NCBI GenBank assembly: GCA_036250195.1
Contig: JAVHZZ010000005.1
Location: forward strand, 71,469,505-71,533,504
Direction: 5' to 3'
Length of the DNA stretch: 64,000 bases
Source of the DNA: Mixophyes australis
Taxonomy: Eukaryota > Chordata > Amphibia > Anura > Limnodynastidae
Positions within the stretch are counted from its first letter, which is position 1. The number at the start of each line of letters is the position of its first letter. Below the pieces are notes generated by a model. The model searched no databases and was not told the DNA's origin. It worked only from the letters and a program-made list of their open reading frames with translations. Both the position numbers and the translations under genes were made by a program. Positions 33,504 to 45,702 of the stretch are shown in pieces.

Positions 33504-33980
33504 TCATCATCATCATCGTCAGCAACATTTATTTATATAGCGCCAGCATATTCTGTAGCGCTCTACAATTGGGAACAAACAGTAATGAAACAATACTGGG
33601 TAATACATACGGACAGAGAGGTAAGAGGGCCCTGTTCGCAAGCTTACAATCTATGGGACAATGGGAGTTTAATACATGAGGGTAAGTGCTACATATTGCA
33701 AACCGGTCAAGATAGAATGCAAAGGTGAAACAGTACTTGAGGGCTATATGATCAGTTACACAGCAATGTTGGGCAGAGGGTTGATGTCTTGTGTTAGCTG
33801 TGCAGAGGATGGTAATAGGGTAAAAGGGTGGTACAGGAATATTATAAGTTTGCCTGAAGAGTTGAGTTTCCATAGAACACTTGATGGTTTGAAGACTATA
33901 GGAAAGTCTTATTGTGCGGGAGGGAGGAAATTCTACAAAGTATGAGGGAAGGGAATGGGAGCATGTTATGTAATCCTGCA
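33504..33980 (-). mobile_element. L2-type LINE 3' end with broken ORF end
   Basis: On the minus strand the final ORF residues appear as FVEFPPSRTIRLSYSLQTIK and LFRQTYNIP, the degraded equivalent of the LWNSLPHTVRLSSSLQTFK motif at 46898. These are followed by the 3' tail 'gagcgctacagaatatgctg', 'gcgctatataaataaatg' and ATG microsatellite (33504-33527). A piece of the 3' region is deleted relative to the 45496 copy. Confidence 0.8.
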
Positions 33981-34095
33981 GAATATAAAGCAATGTGCAT
34001 GTATTTCCATTGAAGCCATGACTGTTGTATTTTATGTATCTTTTGTGTTGACTGGGTGACCTGACAGTCCCAGTCATATGCTGTAAGTACATATA

Positions 34096-34250
34096 GGGGC
34101 AGATTGAATTCTCAGCATTGTTCTACAGAGCAAAGCGATCCACGCTCTATTACCGTTACTGCGATAACTTCAACGCTGATTTTTGCTGGCAGCTCTGAAA
34201 GTAGCATTAAAATTGTTCTAAAGAACAACATGGGAAGTTGAATCTGCCCC
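34096..34250. mobile_element. Miniature inverted-repeat element (ATA duplication)
   Basis: Ends GGGGCAGATTGAATTCTC and GAAGTTGAATCTGCCCC, with ATA at 34093-34095 and 34251-34253. At 155 bp and non-coding it fits Harbinger-like miniatures. Confidence 0.75.
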
Positions 34251-34253
34251 ATA

Positions 34254-37023
34254 GAGACACTTTGCTAAGGCTACATGGGCACATTCACAGCTAACACACA
34301 TTATACGTTACATAATAAACTGCATAGAAGTATTACTGTTAATGGCATCGGTCAAACATTTGCGTTCTGAAATCCTAACACCATGAGCCTGAATCATGTT
34401 CAGACGTACATCCGTTTGGGTGGTTTATCTTGCATGAAATAGCTCTGCTCATGCTTAGAAATGGACCAATGAACCAATCACATACAATTCCTGTCTGAGC
34501 ACAAATTACATTTACGACTGCCTACAACGAGAAGTGGAACAGGGGAGGGAAGGGCGTTCCAAATCAAGGGCGTAGCCAAATCAAGTCCTGGGTTTCTCGT
34601 AAGTGCGCTTGTTTTCAACTGTATCATTTGCACCCACTATAGGACTGGTGTAAATGACCACTGATAGTGATGATGACTGTCACAGCATAGTCTTTGATTT
34701 AAAAAGTACAAGTATTCGTGTGCACAGAACATCTGTAGGCAAGTAAGATAAACTATAAAAATACATTATGTACAGTATGCATTGAACAAATCTTTATTGA
34801 TGTAATTAATGTAAAAAAATGGAAACAAAATTTAATATTTGAAAAGTAATATTTATAGAAATAATTATGCTGATAACAATTGTTATTTTATTTCATGATC
34901 AAAAAGTTTTATTATGAGTTCTGAGATGACCTTTTGTTGTACATACGATTGTGTGTATACTGCAGTCTGTTCCGTGTGTCTATGTATGGAAAGTATTGTG
35001 CAGGCAGCGCGTACTTACACCAGGATTAATATGGAAACATATCTTGATATATACTTAGATTTGAATACGGTGGGAACCACGCAAAAGTTCTGTGATCTTT
35101 TTTCGAACGCATCTTATGTGCAAGTTGCGTTCGGACATAAATCAGACCCTGTGTGCTATGTGTTTATTTCTCTGCTGCTTGTGGCCTTGCCGTGTGACTA
35201 TAAGCCTTTAGTACAGTATGCTTATTTTCTTGTTGTTCTTTTTATTTAACTATTTATGCTCCTTTTCTTTGTACATCATCTATATATTGTTATCTATTAG
35301 GAGATCTAATGCAGCCAACAAATCAGTGCAATCTAACAGTTTCACAAGGGCGCAGCCTACTACCAGGTCAGAGGTTGGCTGATCAGCTAATTAATGCACC
35401 TATGGAGGTCATCAGCAAAGCTGGTTTTGATGAAGTACAATAGTTTGGGGGACCACACATTGCCAAATGTCTGACAAATATGTTTGCCTGCATGTGGTCA
35501 GCTTGCGAGACTTCTGTGGCTTTATGTTTGCTGACTGTTTTCAGTTATTATGCTTGCCTATGCTGAATAAATTCCTATCCTATTTTACATGGCTCTTGTT
35601 TACTAAGGGTTGGCTTTATCAATTTAAAATCTAATTTATGGTCAGTGTATTTTAAAATCCATGTTTGCATCTTGATCTTGATTGGTGTTGAAGTCTACAT
35701 TATATAAGCTACAGTAGATGCATCACAAACACAATCACTTAGATTCCCATTTACCTTTCTTCCTTTTCACTGAACAGTCTGCAAGAACTGCTACAAATAA
35801 TAAAGGTCATTTAACAAAGTTACAGGATAGTAGTTTGTGGAATAGGCACAGGTTATACTCACTATACCTATTATTAATATTATTAATATTAAAATGGAAT
35901 AGATAATAACTGTACATTTTTAGCAGATCACTGTATCAGTTAAATATCCGATTATATAAAGTGCGATGAAATTATTAGAATTCCAAGCTGCATGTTTTTC
36001 CTTTACATTATCATTTATTCCAAGCAACAATATACAAAATTATATATACATTACAATATACATTTTAGTAGCGTTAAACACTCAGACAGTACTTCTCTCT
36101 GCTTATATTGGGCCACTTTGTTTAGACTTGTTATATAAATATAATAATAATTTGACCACCCTCTCCTCCCGATTCTCTCATGGTTTCCTCCTTCTGATCC
36201 CTCTTTCTAATATAGAATATTTTCAGCTCCTTCTCCCTGTAAACCTGTGTGGCACTATTATAGGGAGTTACGGACTGTGCTATATGCAGTCAAGCCTAAT
36301 AATATCTGTTAAGTTATGAATGGGTGTCTTTAGAGTTGGGTTTAATGTATAAACTCTTACTATCAGGTGGAAGTTCATGTATATGTATGTGTGGCTGCTT
36401 TAATTGTAAACATGTCTATGTAATGCAGAGATTGATGTGTTTGTAATAAAATGTAAATGGGAATTGGGGAAATAATAATATTGTTAAAAGATCCTAAGCA
36501 ATCTGGAAAAATGCCACCTAATAAGGATGATAGGTCTAAAGGGTCATGGTAGGATGTTAATACCTAAACTAACCCCAACTATGTAAAGAGAAAAAAAATG
36601 TATAAAGATAAAGTATATGCATACACACAGTATGGCTAATGGGATAACAGATTGGTGTTCTCTAGATCATGAGATGCAGGTGTTGTTTCACCATAAGATT
36701 CTCTCCCATATAAAAAAAATAAGACAAAAGAAAAAGATAGTGATGTACCATATGGAGAAAAGGTACTAGACATATGCACTTACATAAAGATCATGGAGTC
36801 TGCACCTTATTGAGCTGATTGTCTCTCAGGAAGGTCTTTGCCAGAAGCATGTGCCCCTCGGGTGATGGTGTGGCTGATAAACTTCCATTCTGTTTGGCTT
36901 TTTCCTCTAATTAGATATAGATGTGTTTTGTGGACAACAGGGGAGAAGACAGCAAATATTGTGTAGTACTGCACATTTTATTGGTTTTAAATTGCACACT
37001 TACAGTGTATAAACTTGTATTTT
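34254..37023. other. No gene recognised
   Basis: 'gagcctgaatcatgttcag' near 34385 resembles a Harbinger-like end without a partner. The 111-codon and 117-codon frames at 34914-35249 and 35966-36319 have mixed hydrophobic composition but no domain I recognise. Remaining sequence is AT-rich. Confidence 0.4.
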
Positions 37024-37287
37024 GGGGGGTATTCAATTGTTTCTTTTAACGCGCTAAAACAAAAAAAAACCGAGCGCTCTAAAAAAACTTCATATTATAC
37101 GGTAATTTTGCGCGCGTAAACAGTTAATACGGTACTTACTCGCTGCCAGCGGGCTGAATTTCAGCTCGCTGCTCAGGAAGCTGCGAGATGAAATTTAGCG
37201 AGTAATTACCGTATTAATGGTAATATTTTTAGAGCGCTCGTTTTTTTTTTGTTTTAGCGCGTTAAAAGAAACAATTGAATACCCCCC
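37024..37287. mobile_element. Palindromic miniature element, 264 bp
   Basis: Ends GGGGGGTATTCAATTGTTTC and its complement; flanks TTT (37021-37023) and TTT (37288-37290). The arms contain 'ttttaacgcgctaaaac' and 'gttttagcgcgttaaaa'. The core shares 'ctgaatttcagctcg' and 'accgtattaa' with the element at 15645. Confidence 0.82.
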
Positions 37288-37590
37288 TTTGAATCTTATA
37301 AGCACAGTATAGGGCTGTGGTTATGCTGAATCTTGGGTGGGAATTTCTTCCCCACTTTACCATATCAGCCGTCCTTCTTCCACTGCATACACAGTGTTTA
37401 TTTTCTTGTTCATGTAATGTTTAACATTGTAAGGAAATTTCACTGATAGTAACAATTGCAAGGAAGTTACAAAAGTAATGAAATACAAGTGGTAAGTGAA
37501 TTGATAGATAACAGTGATGTCACAAAAAGCCAACGCGTTTCTCAAAGGAAACCATAGTATATGCTGGTCATACAGGAACTCTTTAAATAC

Positions 37591-37591
<1 letters not shown>

Positions 37592-37645
<54 letters not shown>
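37592..37645. repeat. TG microsatellite, about 27 units
   Basis: Uninterrupted (TG)n. The overlapping frames on both strands are products of the repeat. The preceding 'aagccaacgcgtttctc' (37527-37543) recalls conserved words in Penelope-like elements, but no more of such an element was seen. Confidence 0.97.
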
Positions 37646-37647
<2 letters not shown>

Positions 37648-38028
37648 AACATCTCATCATTGACTCTTAATTGGATGTTAGCAGAGAGAGCATATGTCGA
37701 TAAATACAGCTTCGTTGGTATGAGGGTAATAGTCAACATCAATAGAAAACAGATGTTCCTAATGGATGTTAATTAAAGACTCATTGGTTAATAGAGATAC
37801 AAAAAAACAATATAAAAGAGGTGAACACTTGCAGCTCCGCAAAGTCGATGTTCACAGCACTTAAAGGTGCAAGGACCCAGACACCACTGAACAATGTGCT
37901 GGAATGCAAAGTGTGGCCCAAGTGGTGTGCAGGACCCACTATGGATTGCCCCTTTACCCCGGTTGGCCAGTCCGACTCTGCTTACACTTTGATGTATTGG
38001 AACTTGGTAGTACATAGTGCCCTTTATT

Positions 38029-38173
38029 CAGGGGAGGGCTGGCAAGCTTTAGCCCGGGGGACAAGACTCAACATAGCAGCCTATTTTAAATGAAAAAAAA
38101 ATGCAGATGGCCCATTGACCCAGCCCGAGGTAACTCACTATGGTACCAGCCCGGGGTACAGATGTCTCCCCTG
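38029..38173. mobile_element. hAT miniature element
   Basis: Ends CAGGGGAGGGCTGG and CTCCCCTG, with 8-bp flanks CCTTTATT (38021-38028) and CCTCTATT (38174-38181) matching at 7 of 8. 145 bp, non-coding. Confidence 0.68.
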
Positions 38174-39552
38174 CCTCTATTGCCTCTATTGTTATAACTA
38201 TCTATCATTACAATCCTTGATTTATATAGTGTCTACATGTTCCAAAATGTTTTCTTATTTTGAACGGAAATCCCTGCCAAAATCTAATGCGTTACAGTTA
38301 CCTACATGTAGGCAGAGAGATGCAGAGCTTGGGGGGAAACATGGGATGCTTTACAAAAGAATCAAAATGCTTTGAAAGCTTGACATTTGCAAAAATGCCC
38401 ATTAAACCACGGATACAACCATAACAACATCATATTTGACTTTCTTTTTAAAGATTTTCTTCCATTTTAATTGTGCTGTTGGTGTATTACAGATAAATGT
38501 ACACAGCATAAAAGGAGCTATATTAATAACATCAGCAAAGCAAGACATTTATTTGACAGGCTCATAAATGCTTGGAAAAGCTTAATAATCATTTGCTGTC
38601 TCAGAGCTGACTGAGTCAGCTGTATCAGGCTCTCTGCTGTAAAATAGCAGCTATAAACCTATTTACAGAAGATAAATATCTGATGTATTCTTGTAGGATT
38701 GGCTTTATTAAACAATAGTTCAATGTATTCAAATCACTTTACTGTTATGCCACCAGAGACTTTGATAAAAGGGGTAATAGCATTAATCATATTTTAGCAT
38801 GCAAAAATTCTACAAGGGGCAAAAATCATGTTGTATCTGTGTATCAATGGTAAAAAGCCATTCTGGCTTCAACAATAATGCTTATTTTTTCCTTACAAGT
38901 GTGGCTAAGAAGATTGAAATCAGTAAAGCTCCCGGATTAAGGAATGGATGCAGCAGAGCGTCAGAAGTTAACTCTATGTGTTCTTGCTGTATATGTGGAA
39001 AGAAAAGATGTGGACATGTCAGCACTAGCAAACCTTGGAAGAGTCAACCTGTCTCCTTATAAGGAATTTTGAGAATAATTACCTGTATATGTATATATAT
39101 ATCATTATCTGACCCATTGTACTTGTGATTGTAGATGAGGTACGGACTTGCCTTATTTAGACTTTAAAATAACGAGTGTATGGTTGCATATCATACTCCC
39201 GTTTTATAGTCTGTAATTCACTGCATAACAAATCTATCACAGTCCTGGACAATCTGTGGCTCTCCAGGTGTTGTGAAATGACAAGCCCCCAGCATGCAGT
39301 GCCGGTGGAAAGAGGTAAGCAGGGTAAGCAAGGCAGGTGGCACTATGACTGAGGGGCGTTCCCCCTCACCTGCCATCCCCACTTGTCCACCGGCACCAAA
39401 AAAGATTTTAAAAGAAACCCTGCGGAGCCCGCCACCCCCCCCCCCCCCCCCCCCTCCGAATGCCGGATTAAGGGAGGGCATGTGATCCCCTCTCTCCAAG
39501 GGCCTCCTACTGCCCGCATCTCCTCACCTGTCAGTTGCTGACAAATGCAGCG
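38174..39552. other. Repeat-poor stretch, possible regulatory DNA
   Basis: From 38400 to 38790 there is no repeat I recognise. It holds a perfect palindrome GCTGACTGAGTCAGC (38606-38620) with an AP-1/Maf-like TGAGTCA core and several AT-rich homeodomain-like words. A pyrimidine C-run of about 19 lies at 39436-39455. Function is untested. Confidence 0.35.
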
Positions 39553-39967
39553 TGTCACGATCTGTGAAGAAGTCACCGGTATTAGCACTGCTGAGTAGGC
39601 AGGCTCGGAGTCTAATGCACCACAGTGTTCACCAGGGACCCCCGCAAGGGAGTTTGGGCTTCGCTGCAAGAGGGTGCGCAGGTCACGGTTCTCCAAGACA
39701 GCCACCGGCGCAGTAACAGAGTGGTCGGGCGTAGTCAGTCAATCCGGGTCAGAACCAGCCGAGAAGCAAGGGAAGATCCAAATGAGAGTCAAAAGCAAGC
39801 CAGGAGTCAGAGAGCTGGAATTAGCTATAAGGTGCCAAAACGTAATCCAAAGGGAGGTCAAGGAGAAAGCCGGGTCACAATGAAAGCAGGTTCAGGTAAA
39901 CAGACAAGATGCTGGAGCAGGTGTGAGAACCAATACTCTGGCACCCTAGTGGAGTCGGCGCCTGACA
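39553..39967 (-). mobile_element. Gypsy-type LTR fragment with polypurine tract
   Basis: In minus sense it starts TGTCAGGCGCCGACTCC and ends GATCGTGACA, and is preceded by a GGAAAGGGG-type purine tract and TAC. It lacks an obvious U3 TATA box. Its 3' half shares 'gcagcgaagccca', 'ttggtgaacac' and 'ttagactccg' style segments with the solo LTR at 59301. A short piece of internal region may follow to about 40130. Confidence 0.6.
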
Positions 39968-40931
39968 GTACCCCTTTCCCCTCTCTTCGAAACAGAGCGA
40001 TTAGTAGACTAGCCCTGGAGGAAATTGGAGAGTGCCTGACGCAGCGCATGCGCACACTACCACCCGATCTCTTTGTGCCAGAAGTGCAGCAGCACCATGC
40101 AGCTCCTCACGGGCATCAAGAAAGTGACTGGGTGAGTTTTTTCACCCGTCTAATCGGCAATATACAGACTTATACTGATAAAAACAAAATAATAATATGT
40201 ATATAACTAAACTAATTTGCACATAATTTATCAATGTGTATATATTGCTAGCATGTCTATTACTTAATTAATTATGTGCAATATAGCCACCTATAGCAAC
40301 AGGAATATAATATTATTAATACAATAGAGGATCATATAGCATAGTTGCTGCATGTATATATGCAGTATTGTTGTTAGTTTTAATGTGCAGTATCAATGCT
40401 AGTTTTAATGTGTGGTTTCAATGCTAGCTTTGATGTGTGGTGTCAATACTCATTTTAATGTGTTGTTTCGATGATTGTTTTAATGTACAGTATTTGAGTG
40501 TGTGGAAGCAATGATTTTTCTTGTGCAGACCACCTAGATGAGCACTCTGGGAGAGTGCTCATTAAGTTTAGATCTTAGTTTCCCCCCCCTTCCCTGTCTT
40601 TAGTTCCCCGGGCCCCCCAAAGCCTTAATCCTGTGTTTCTTGATATAAGGCGTACTTAACTTGTGTCTGTACACCCGCCCTGTACAGAACTTTCATGTTA
40701 ATGCCCCGATCCACATCTCCATGTGCAAGAGGCCACAAGTACAAGATAAATTGTACGTTAAATACGAATGCAAATTGGGCTCATGCGTAGTGCGTCAATT
40801 TTGTACTCTTACTTTTCGCAAATACACTTATGTGTAAATCTAAATCAGGCCCTTAGTTAATATCAGCTTAACTCCTAACTGTACTGATTTTCATGGGACA
40901 CTCCCAATTTTGTCAGCCAATGAGGGGATGG
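39968..40931. other. LTR-element remnant, then unassigned sequence
   Basis: 39968-40130 probably continues the gypsy remnant. From 40370 to 40500 a loose repeat of 'ttttaatgtgtggt(at)tcaatgct' of about 30-35 bp is seen. A Harbinger-like end 'aaatcaggccctta' lies near 40843 without a partner. Confidence 0.4.
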
Positions 40932-41675
40932 TATCACATATCGCCCCAATACAAGGGGTCAATACTTCCACCTGCCAAAAGTGGGGATCCCCGCCAGCGC
41001 CGGGTGCAGCGTCCGTCCGATGGCGCCGGCCATCTTGATTCCGGATCTGTGCATGCGCAGATCCGTCCTGTCAGTTAGAACTCCTCCTCTCTGCTCCCAT
41101 TCGCCCAGCCTGTCATCACCTCACTATTTAAGGCACCTGGGCCAACACTCAGTTGCCTGTTCTTTGTTTGTCAGCACTGACTGTGTTAAGACTTGGCTCC
41201 GTGGCTCCAGCTTACCTGCTTCCTGTATCTCTGCATGACTGCATTAGCTGCTTTTTTTCTGGATATCAACTCACAGAGTTACCATCCTTACCAGCACTTC
41301 AGCTCAGCTGCACCAGTGAGTCTAATCTACAGTTCTCAGCTCACAGAGCTCTCTTACCTGTTCCTGTATCGCTGCATGACTGACTCAGCTGCTCATTCCT
41401 GGATATCAACTCAGAGTTACCATCCTTTCCAGCACCTCAGCTCAGCTGCTCATTCCTGGATATCAACTCAGAGTTACCATCCTTTCCAGCACCTCAGCTC
41501 AGCTCAGTTTCTCATTCCTGGATATCAACTCAGAGTTACCATCCTTTCCAGCATCTTAGTTCTGCTGTTCAATGTGACTAATCTACAAGATCTCTGCCCA
41601 CTGAGTCCCCCTACCTGTACTTGTATTTCTGCATGACAAACCTAGGAACCATATTCCCTGCCTTGAATCGTGACA
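40932..41675 (+). mobile_element. Solo LTR, 744 bp, with exact GATGG duplication
   Basis: Begins TATCACATATCGCCCC (first bases probably TGTCAC originally) and ends GAATCGTGACA. GATGG stands on both sides (40927-40931, 41676-41680). A TATA-like TATTTAAGG is at about 41125. The end pattern TGTCAC...GTGACA matches the gypsy element at 17078. A 57-62-bp tandem repeat lies inside (41391-41560). Confidence 0.78.
41391..41560. repeat. 57-62-bp tandem repeat inside solo LTR
   Basis: 'ctcattcctggatatcaac' recurs at 41392, 41449 and 41511, with a diverged copy near 41260. Tandem arrays in the leader part of LTRs seem common among the gypsy relatives here. Confidence 0.88.
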
Positions 41676-41680
41676 GATGG

Positions 41681-42352
41681 CTTATTCATTTGTGATGTGG
41701 TCTCCCTTAAATGGGGCAAAACTCATTGTATTGATAGTGTGGCCAGGGTTGACTGGTAAGAAACAATTTTGTCACTTTTTTCCCCAGGAATTAGAGGTAT
41801 AAAATTGTGCTCTTATTTACTGTTCACAATTTATTCATTCATGTTACTTTCCTATTAGGTCTAGTACCGACTGACAGCAGTTTGATTCCAGTCTATGGCT
41901 ATAACATTGCTATAATTTAGTATCAATTCTATTTAGTGTAAGTGTCTTCAGAGATAGTTTAGACTAGATAAAGCCCATGTGTATGTGAATGTATGTAATT
42001 TGACAAGGGATTTTGTGATAATTGCAGGCAGAAATTGGAATTGATTCAGTTAAAAATAACTTTTTTATTTTTAAAATTTAAATGTATTATTTTAAACAGA
42101 AAAACTCCACCAACAACTTGCAGAACTGCTGCTGTCTCATGTCCAGAACATACAGATCTAGTAAAACTTATCCTTATCAGCACCGGTAATGTCTACAATG
42201 CTCTCCAATGTATAAGGATGAGTAAAAAAAAAATTATATTATGAAACAAATACAGAATGGGGTACACACTGGGAATATACTTTATTTGCCCTCCCAAATG
42301 CTGTCTGTGATTGTCTCTGTTAGGTACACACTGATATGCAGGCCTGCTTATA
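41681..42352. other. No gene recognised
   Basis: AT-rich unique sequence; nothing structural seen. Confidence 0.4.
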
Positions 42353-42360
42353 ACCCTGCC

Positions 42361-42848
42361 CAGGGCCATCTTAACAACATTATGCCCCCCCGGGCAAAGC
42401 AGTGCACCGGGGCCCCTATATATATATGTGTGTAAAAAAAAATGATTATATATATATATATATATATATAACTTTTTTTTACACACACACACATATGTAC
42501 ATTCATACATATATATCACCTTTTATTCACACACACATATATATATCACTTTTTTAAAAAAATCCCCCTCAACTTACCTTTCAATCGTCCCTTTCTTTGA
42601 GTCAAATCCTCTTCTGTTCTTCATCGCTGTTTTGTGCTCCTCCATGCTGTGCTCGCAGTGAAACATTCACTGCGAGCGCATCACGGAAGAGGGAACCAGG
42701 GAGTGAGCCGGATCGTCACCTGACCGGAATGGTGAGGTGACCGCAAAAAGTAATTCTTTTTTTTTTTATAGGAGTCCTGCCTTGGGCCCCCTTGTCCGCT
42801 GGGCCCCCGGGCAACAGCCCATCGTGCCCAGTCGGAAAGACGACCCTG
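42361..42848. mobile_element. hAT element remnant, 488 bp, exact 8-bp duplication
   Basis: Ends CAGGGCCATCTTAAC and GGAAAGACGACCCTG are inverted repeats, with ACCCTGCC on both sides (42353-42360 and 42849-42856). Interior has (TA)n and (CA)n tracts and 'gggcccccgggca' motifs near both ends. No transposase. Confidence 0.85.
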
Positions 42849-42856
42849 ACCCTGCC

Positions 42857-43760
42857 CTGGGGGCAGATCTGAATACAATGAAATGGAGCTGCTGCGCATG
42901 CGCAGCAACAGTACCTTTTGTGATAAGGCCTGGACTTTGGGCCTAACAACGAAATAAGGTGTTCCAGGGTAGCAACTGAGCCAATCAGACAACACTCAAT
43001 CCTGTGACCTCTCATGGGCTGCAGCTGGGCTGAGGGTTTCCATACTCTTTAAAAGGGAGTCGACACATTTTTATCATAGCCTGAATTTGTAATATTTTTC
43101 TGCTTCTCTGTGGTGGAATGATAATTAAAATTGTTTCTAGCCTGTTGTCACAGTAGTAATCTGCGATCTCACATTCTCCTATCTTTTCTATTCACTACAA
43201 CTAATCCAGACAGACAGCTTCCATGTATATTGGCTAATATTCCTGCTTCTAAAACGTATAACACAATTGGTTAGACTAACATCAAATGTCACTACTTACA
43301 TTTATTTTGTAAACATAATTTAACAACAAACAGTATTGTTTCTTCTTTGTGTTTCTTATATAAAATTGGGAAGGGGGGTGCAGATATAATTACGGTTTCT
43401 TTTAATAAAAATGTATAGGTAAATTATCGGGTAAAATGTATTTTACACAATGACACGAATAGTGAATAACACTTCAACATGCAATGCTTTAAAGAGTATT
43501 TTATTACAGAATTACAGTTTATTATTTTACAATATTGGAAGATATTTCAACTGCAATAGAGGATTCACTTTTTAAGTGATTCATCTAAATTTCTTAACTG
43601 TGCTTACTTTGTATGCATGCAAACATGTAGATGACATAAATCATACTTTTCATATCACCTGCATGCATTGATTCTCCAGACTCCATACAAGTCCAGGTGC
43701 TCACTTCCTGGTACACTGCCAGTCTGTGTCTCTAGTTACAGCAGATTCACTCGATCAGCT
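42857..43760. other. No gene recognised
   Basis: A palindrome 'gctgctgcgcatgcgcagc' lies at about 42889-42907. Otherwise AT-rich unique sequence. Confidence 0.4.
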
Positions 43761-43764
43761 GTTT

Positions 43765-43985
43765 TACTTATTTATTTATTATTGTTTATATAACACCAAT
43801 CATATTATGCAGCACTGTACAGATTGTAGTTATTCACATCAGTCTCATTGGAGCTTATAGTCTAAACTTCATACTGCAAAAAATGTCACACTTCAGTTTT
43901 GTCAGAATCCAATTAACCTGCCAGTATGTTTTTGGACTGTGGGAGGAAACAGGAGCACTCAGAGGAAAACCCATGCAAATACGGG
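43765..43985 (-). mobile_element. L2-type LINE 3' tail fragment
   Basis: On the minus strand one reads a decayed version of the known tail: 'gggttttcctctgagtgctcc', 'ttcctcccacagtccaaaaa', 'gactataagctccaatgag', 'cagtgctgcataat' and 'ttggtgttatataaa'. No coding sequence. Confidence 0.75.
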
Positions 43986-44296
43986 TTTTTACATATTTAT
44001 TAATGTACATTTTGTTTTATACCCCACTTGACTGACTAAAATTGTCCTATGGATTTACCGTCTATCAATTTTGTATATACTTTACACTGTAGCTTATGGC
44101 TGTTGGGACACCTTCCTACTAGTATTCCCATGGCTTGGGAACAAGTCTGCGACTAGAAAGAACAAGAGAATATTCCAGCATCTCCAGGTAAGCCTTTTTT
44201 ATACTACTTATTGGTACAAGACCACATTTTTATCCTGTAGCGTTCACATGATTAGGCACCTCCTACTCTGCACATTCTTCAAGCAGTACTTTTAGT

Positions 44297-44637
44297 CATA
44301 CTTGCCAACTTCTATAACCTGTCCACTGGGAGATACCGGAGGACAGGTCATGTGACATAGGGTAGGAGTGGGCGTGGTAAAATTGACGCATCACCATAGC
44401 CCCGCCCCTACTAGAAAATGCAGACATTTGCAGGCGTGACTTTATTAAGCCCAGTCCCTGCTATTCAATGCTGTGAATTTTGTCATTTTATAGTAGGGAG
44501 CGGGGCTATGGTGACGCAACGTAGTTACCATGCCTTCTCCACAAAGATCAGGGCGATTGCCTGCTCTTCCGTGACTCCAGGAGGACTCCAAAAAATTCGG
44601 GAGCCTCCAGGAACTTCCAGGGGAGTAGGCAAGTATG
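44297..44637. mobile_element. Inverted-repeat element with 'catacttgccaact' ends
   Basis: CATACTTGCCAACTTC at the left and GAGTAGGCAAGTATG at the right are inverted. Internal arms 'catcaccatagccccgcccc' and 'gagcggggctatggtgac' also pair. 341 bp, non-coding. No target duplication found. Confidence 0.7.
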
Positions 44638-45495
44638 GCTTCTGTAACATTTATACATTCATGGCTAGATTTAGAGTAGACTGCAATTTTGCTGCCCAAC
44701 ATAGGTGGTAAAACTATGGCTGCAAAATGATGGTATTACATATTTACTTTTTAGTTGCTCCTATCTTAAGATACACAAACATATGCTATGCAGCCATATC
44801 AAGGCACACTCTAAGTGTAACCTGATGCAGTCAAAGTAAAGATGATGATTGTTATATTACAAAAATACTTAAAACATAAAAAAAAAAATCACCCAATTTG
44901 TTAGCAATAAAGGCAATGAGCATGGGGTCCCCTGTACAAGAGGTTATGCCAGGGTGGGCTGGTCACATTATAACAGGGTGTTGCACAGCATAAGTCTCCC
45001 CATTCATCATGTGAAACCAGCCCCAGGGTGGCACTGGCGCCTGTGGCATATGTAGTGACAGAATGTTGTACTATTTTAATTAAAATAAATTCTACCCCAA
45101 ATCCCTCTTTTACTTCTCTTTTTAGTCTCTTAAATCCACAGGGAATCCTCTCTTTGGTCTGAAGTAGTTCAATTAGAATAAAAATAATAAGAAACATGAG
45201 ATAATGACAAGGACTTGCTACTTGTGGAGATGGGAAGAGAATAAATGAAGCATAATAGTAATTAGTCTTTCTTTAACTATACAACATTATCCTGGCACCA
45301 ACCACCATATTCCGCATGGGGCTGGATTGCCCCGAGGATGGGGGGGGCACTCTTTTCTCTATGGAATCCCACTCCATGGTGACCAGGCTGGGGCAGATTT
45401 CTCATTACATCAGGAGATCCCCATATAACAGGCCTCCCTATTACAGTGTGACCAGCTCTGACTGGTGTAGGTTGATACTTTTGCAAGGGGACCTC
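44638..45495. other. No gene recognised
   Basis: Unique-looking DNA. 'ccctgtacaag' and 'cctgttatatg' segments at 44930 and 45410-45430 may be a decayed element; unsupported. Confidence 0.35.
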
Positions 45496-45702
45496 ATCAT
45501 CATCATCATAATCATCATCATCATCATCAACATTTATTTATATAGCGCCAGCAAATTCCGTAGCGCTTTACAATTGGGAACAAACATTGATTAGACAATA
45601 CTGGGTAATACATACAGACAGAGAGGTAAGAGAACCCTGCTCGAATGCTTACAATCTATGGGACAATGGGAGTTAGAAACACAAGGGCATGTGCTACATC
45701 CT

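Noticed and set aside
33529..34092. 187-codon minus frame as host gene
   Set aside because: It overlaps the L2 3' end; recognisable residues belong to the LINE ORF end and the rest is its untranslated tail.
34914..36319. 111- and 117-codon frames as genes
   Set aside because: AT-rich chance frames without domains, start context or partner exons.
37542..37776. Frames with poly-CV or poly-HT runs
   Set aside because: Translation of the TG microsatellite.
39294..39705. Frames with poly-P or poly-G
   Set aside because: Produced by the C-run at 39436-39455 and an LTR fragment.
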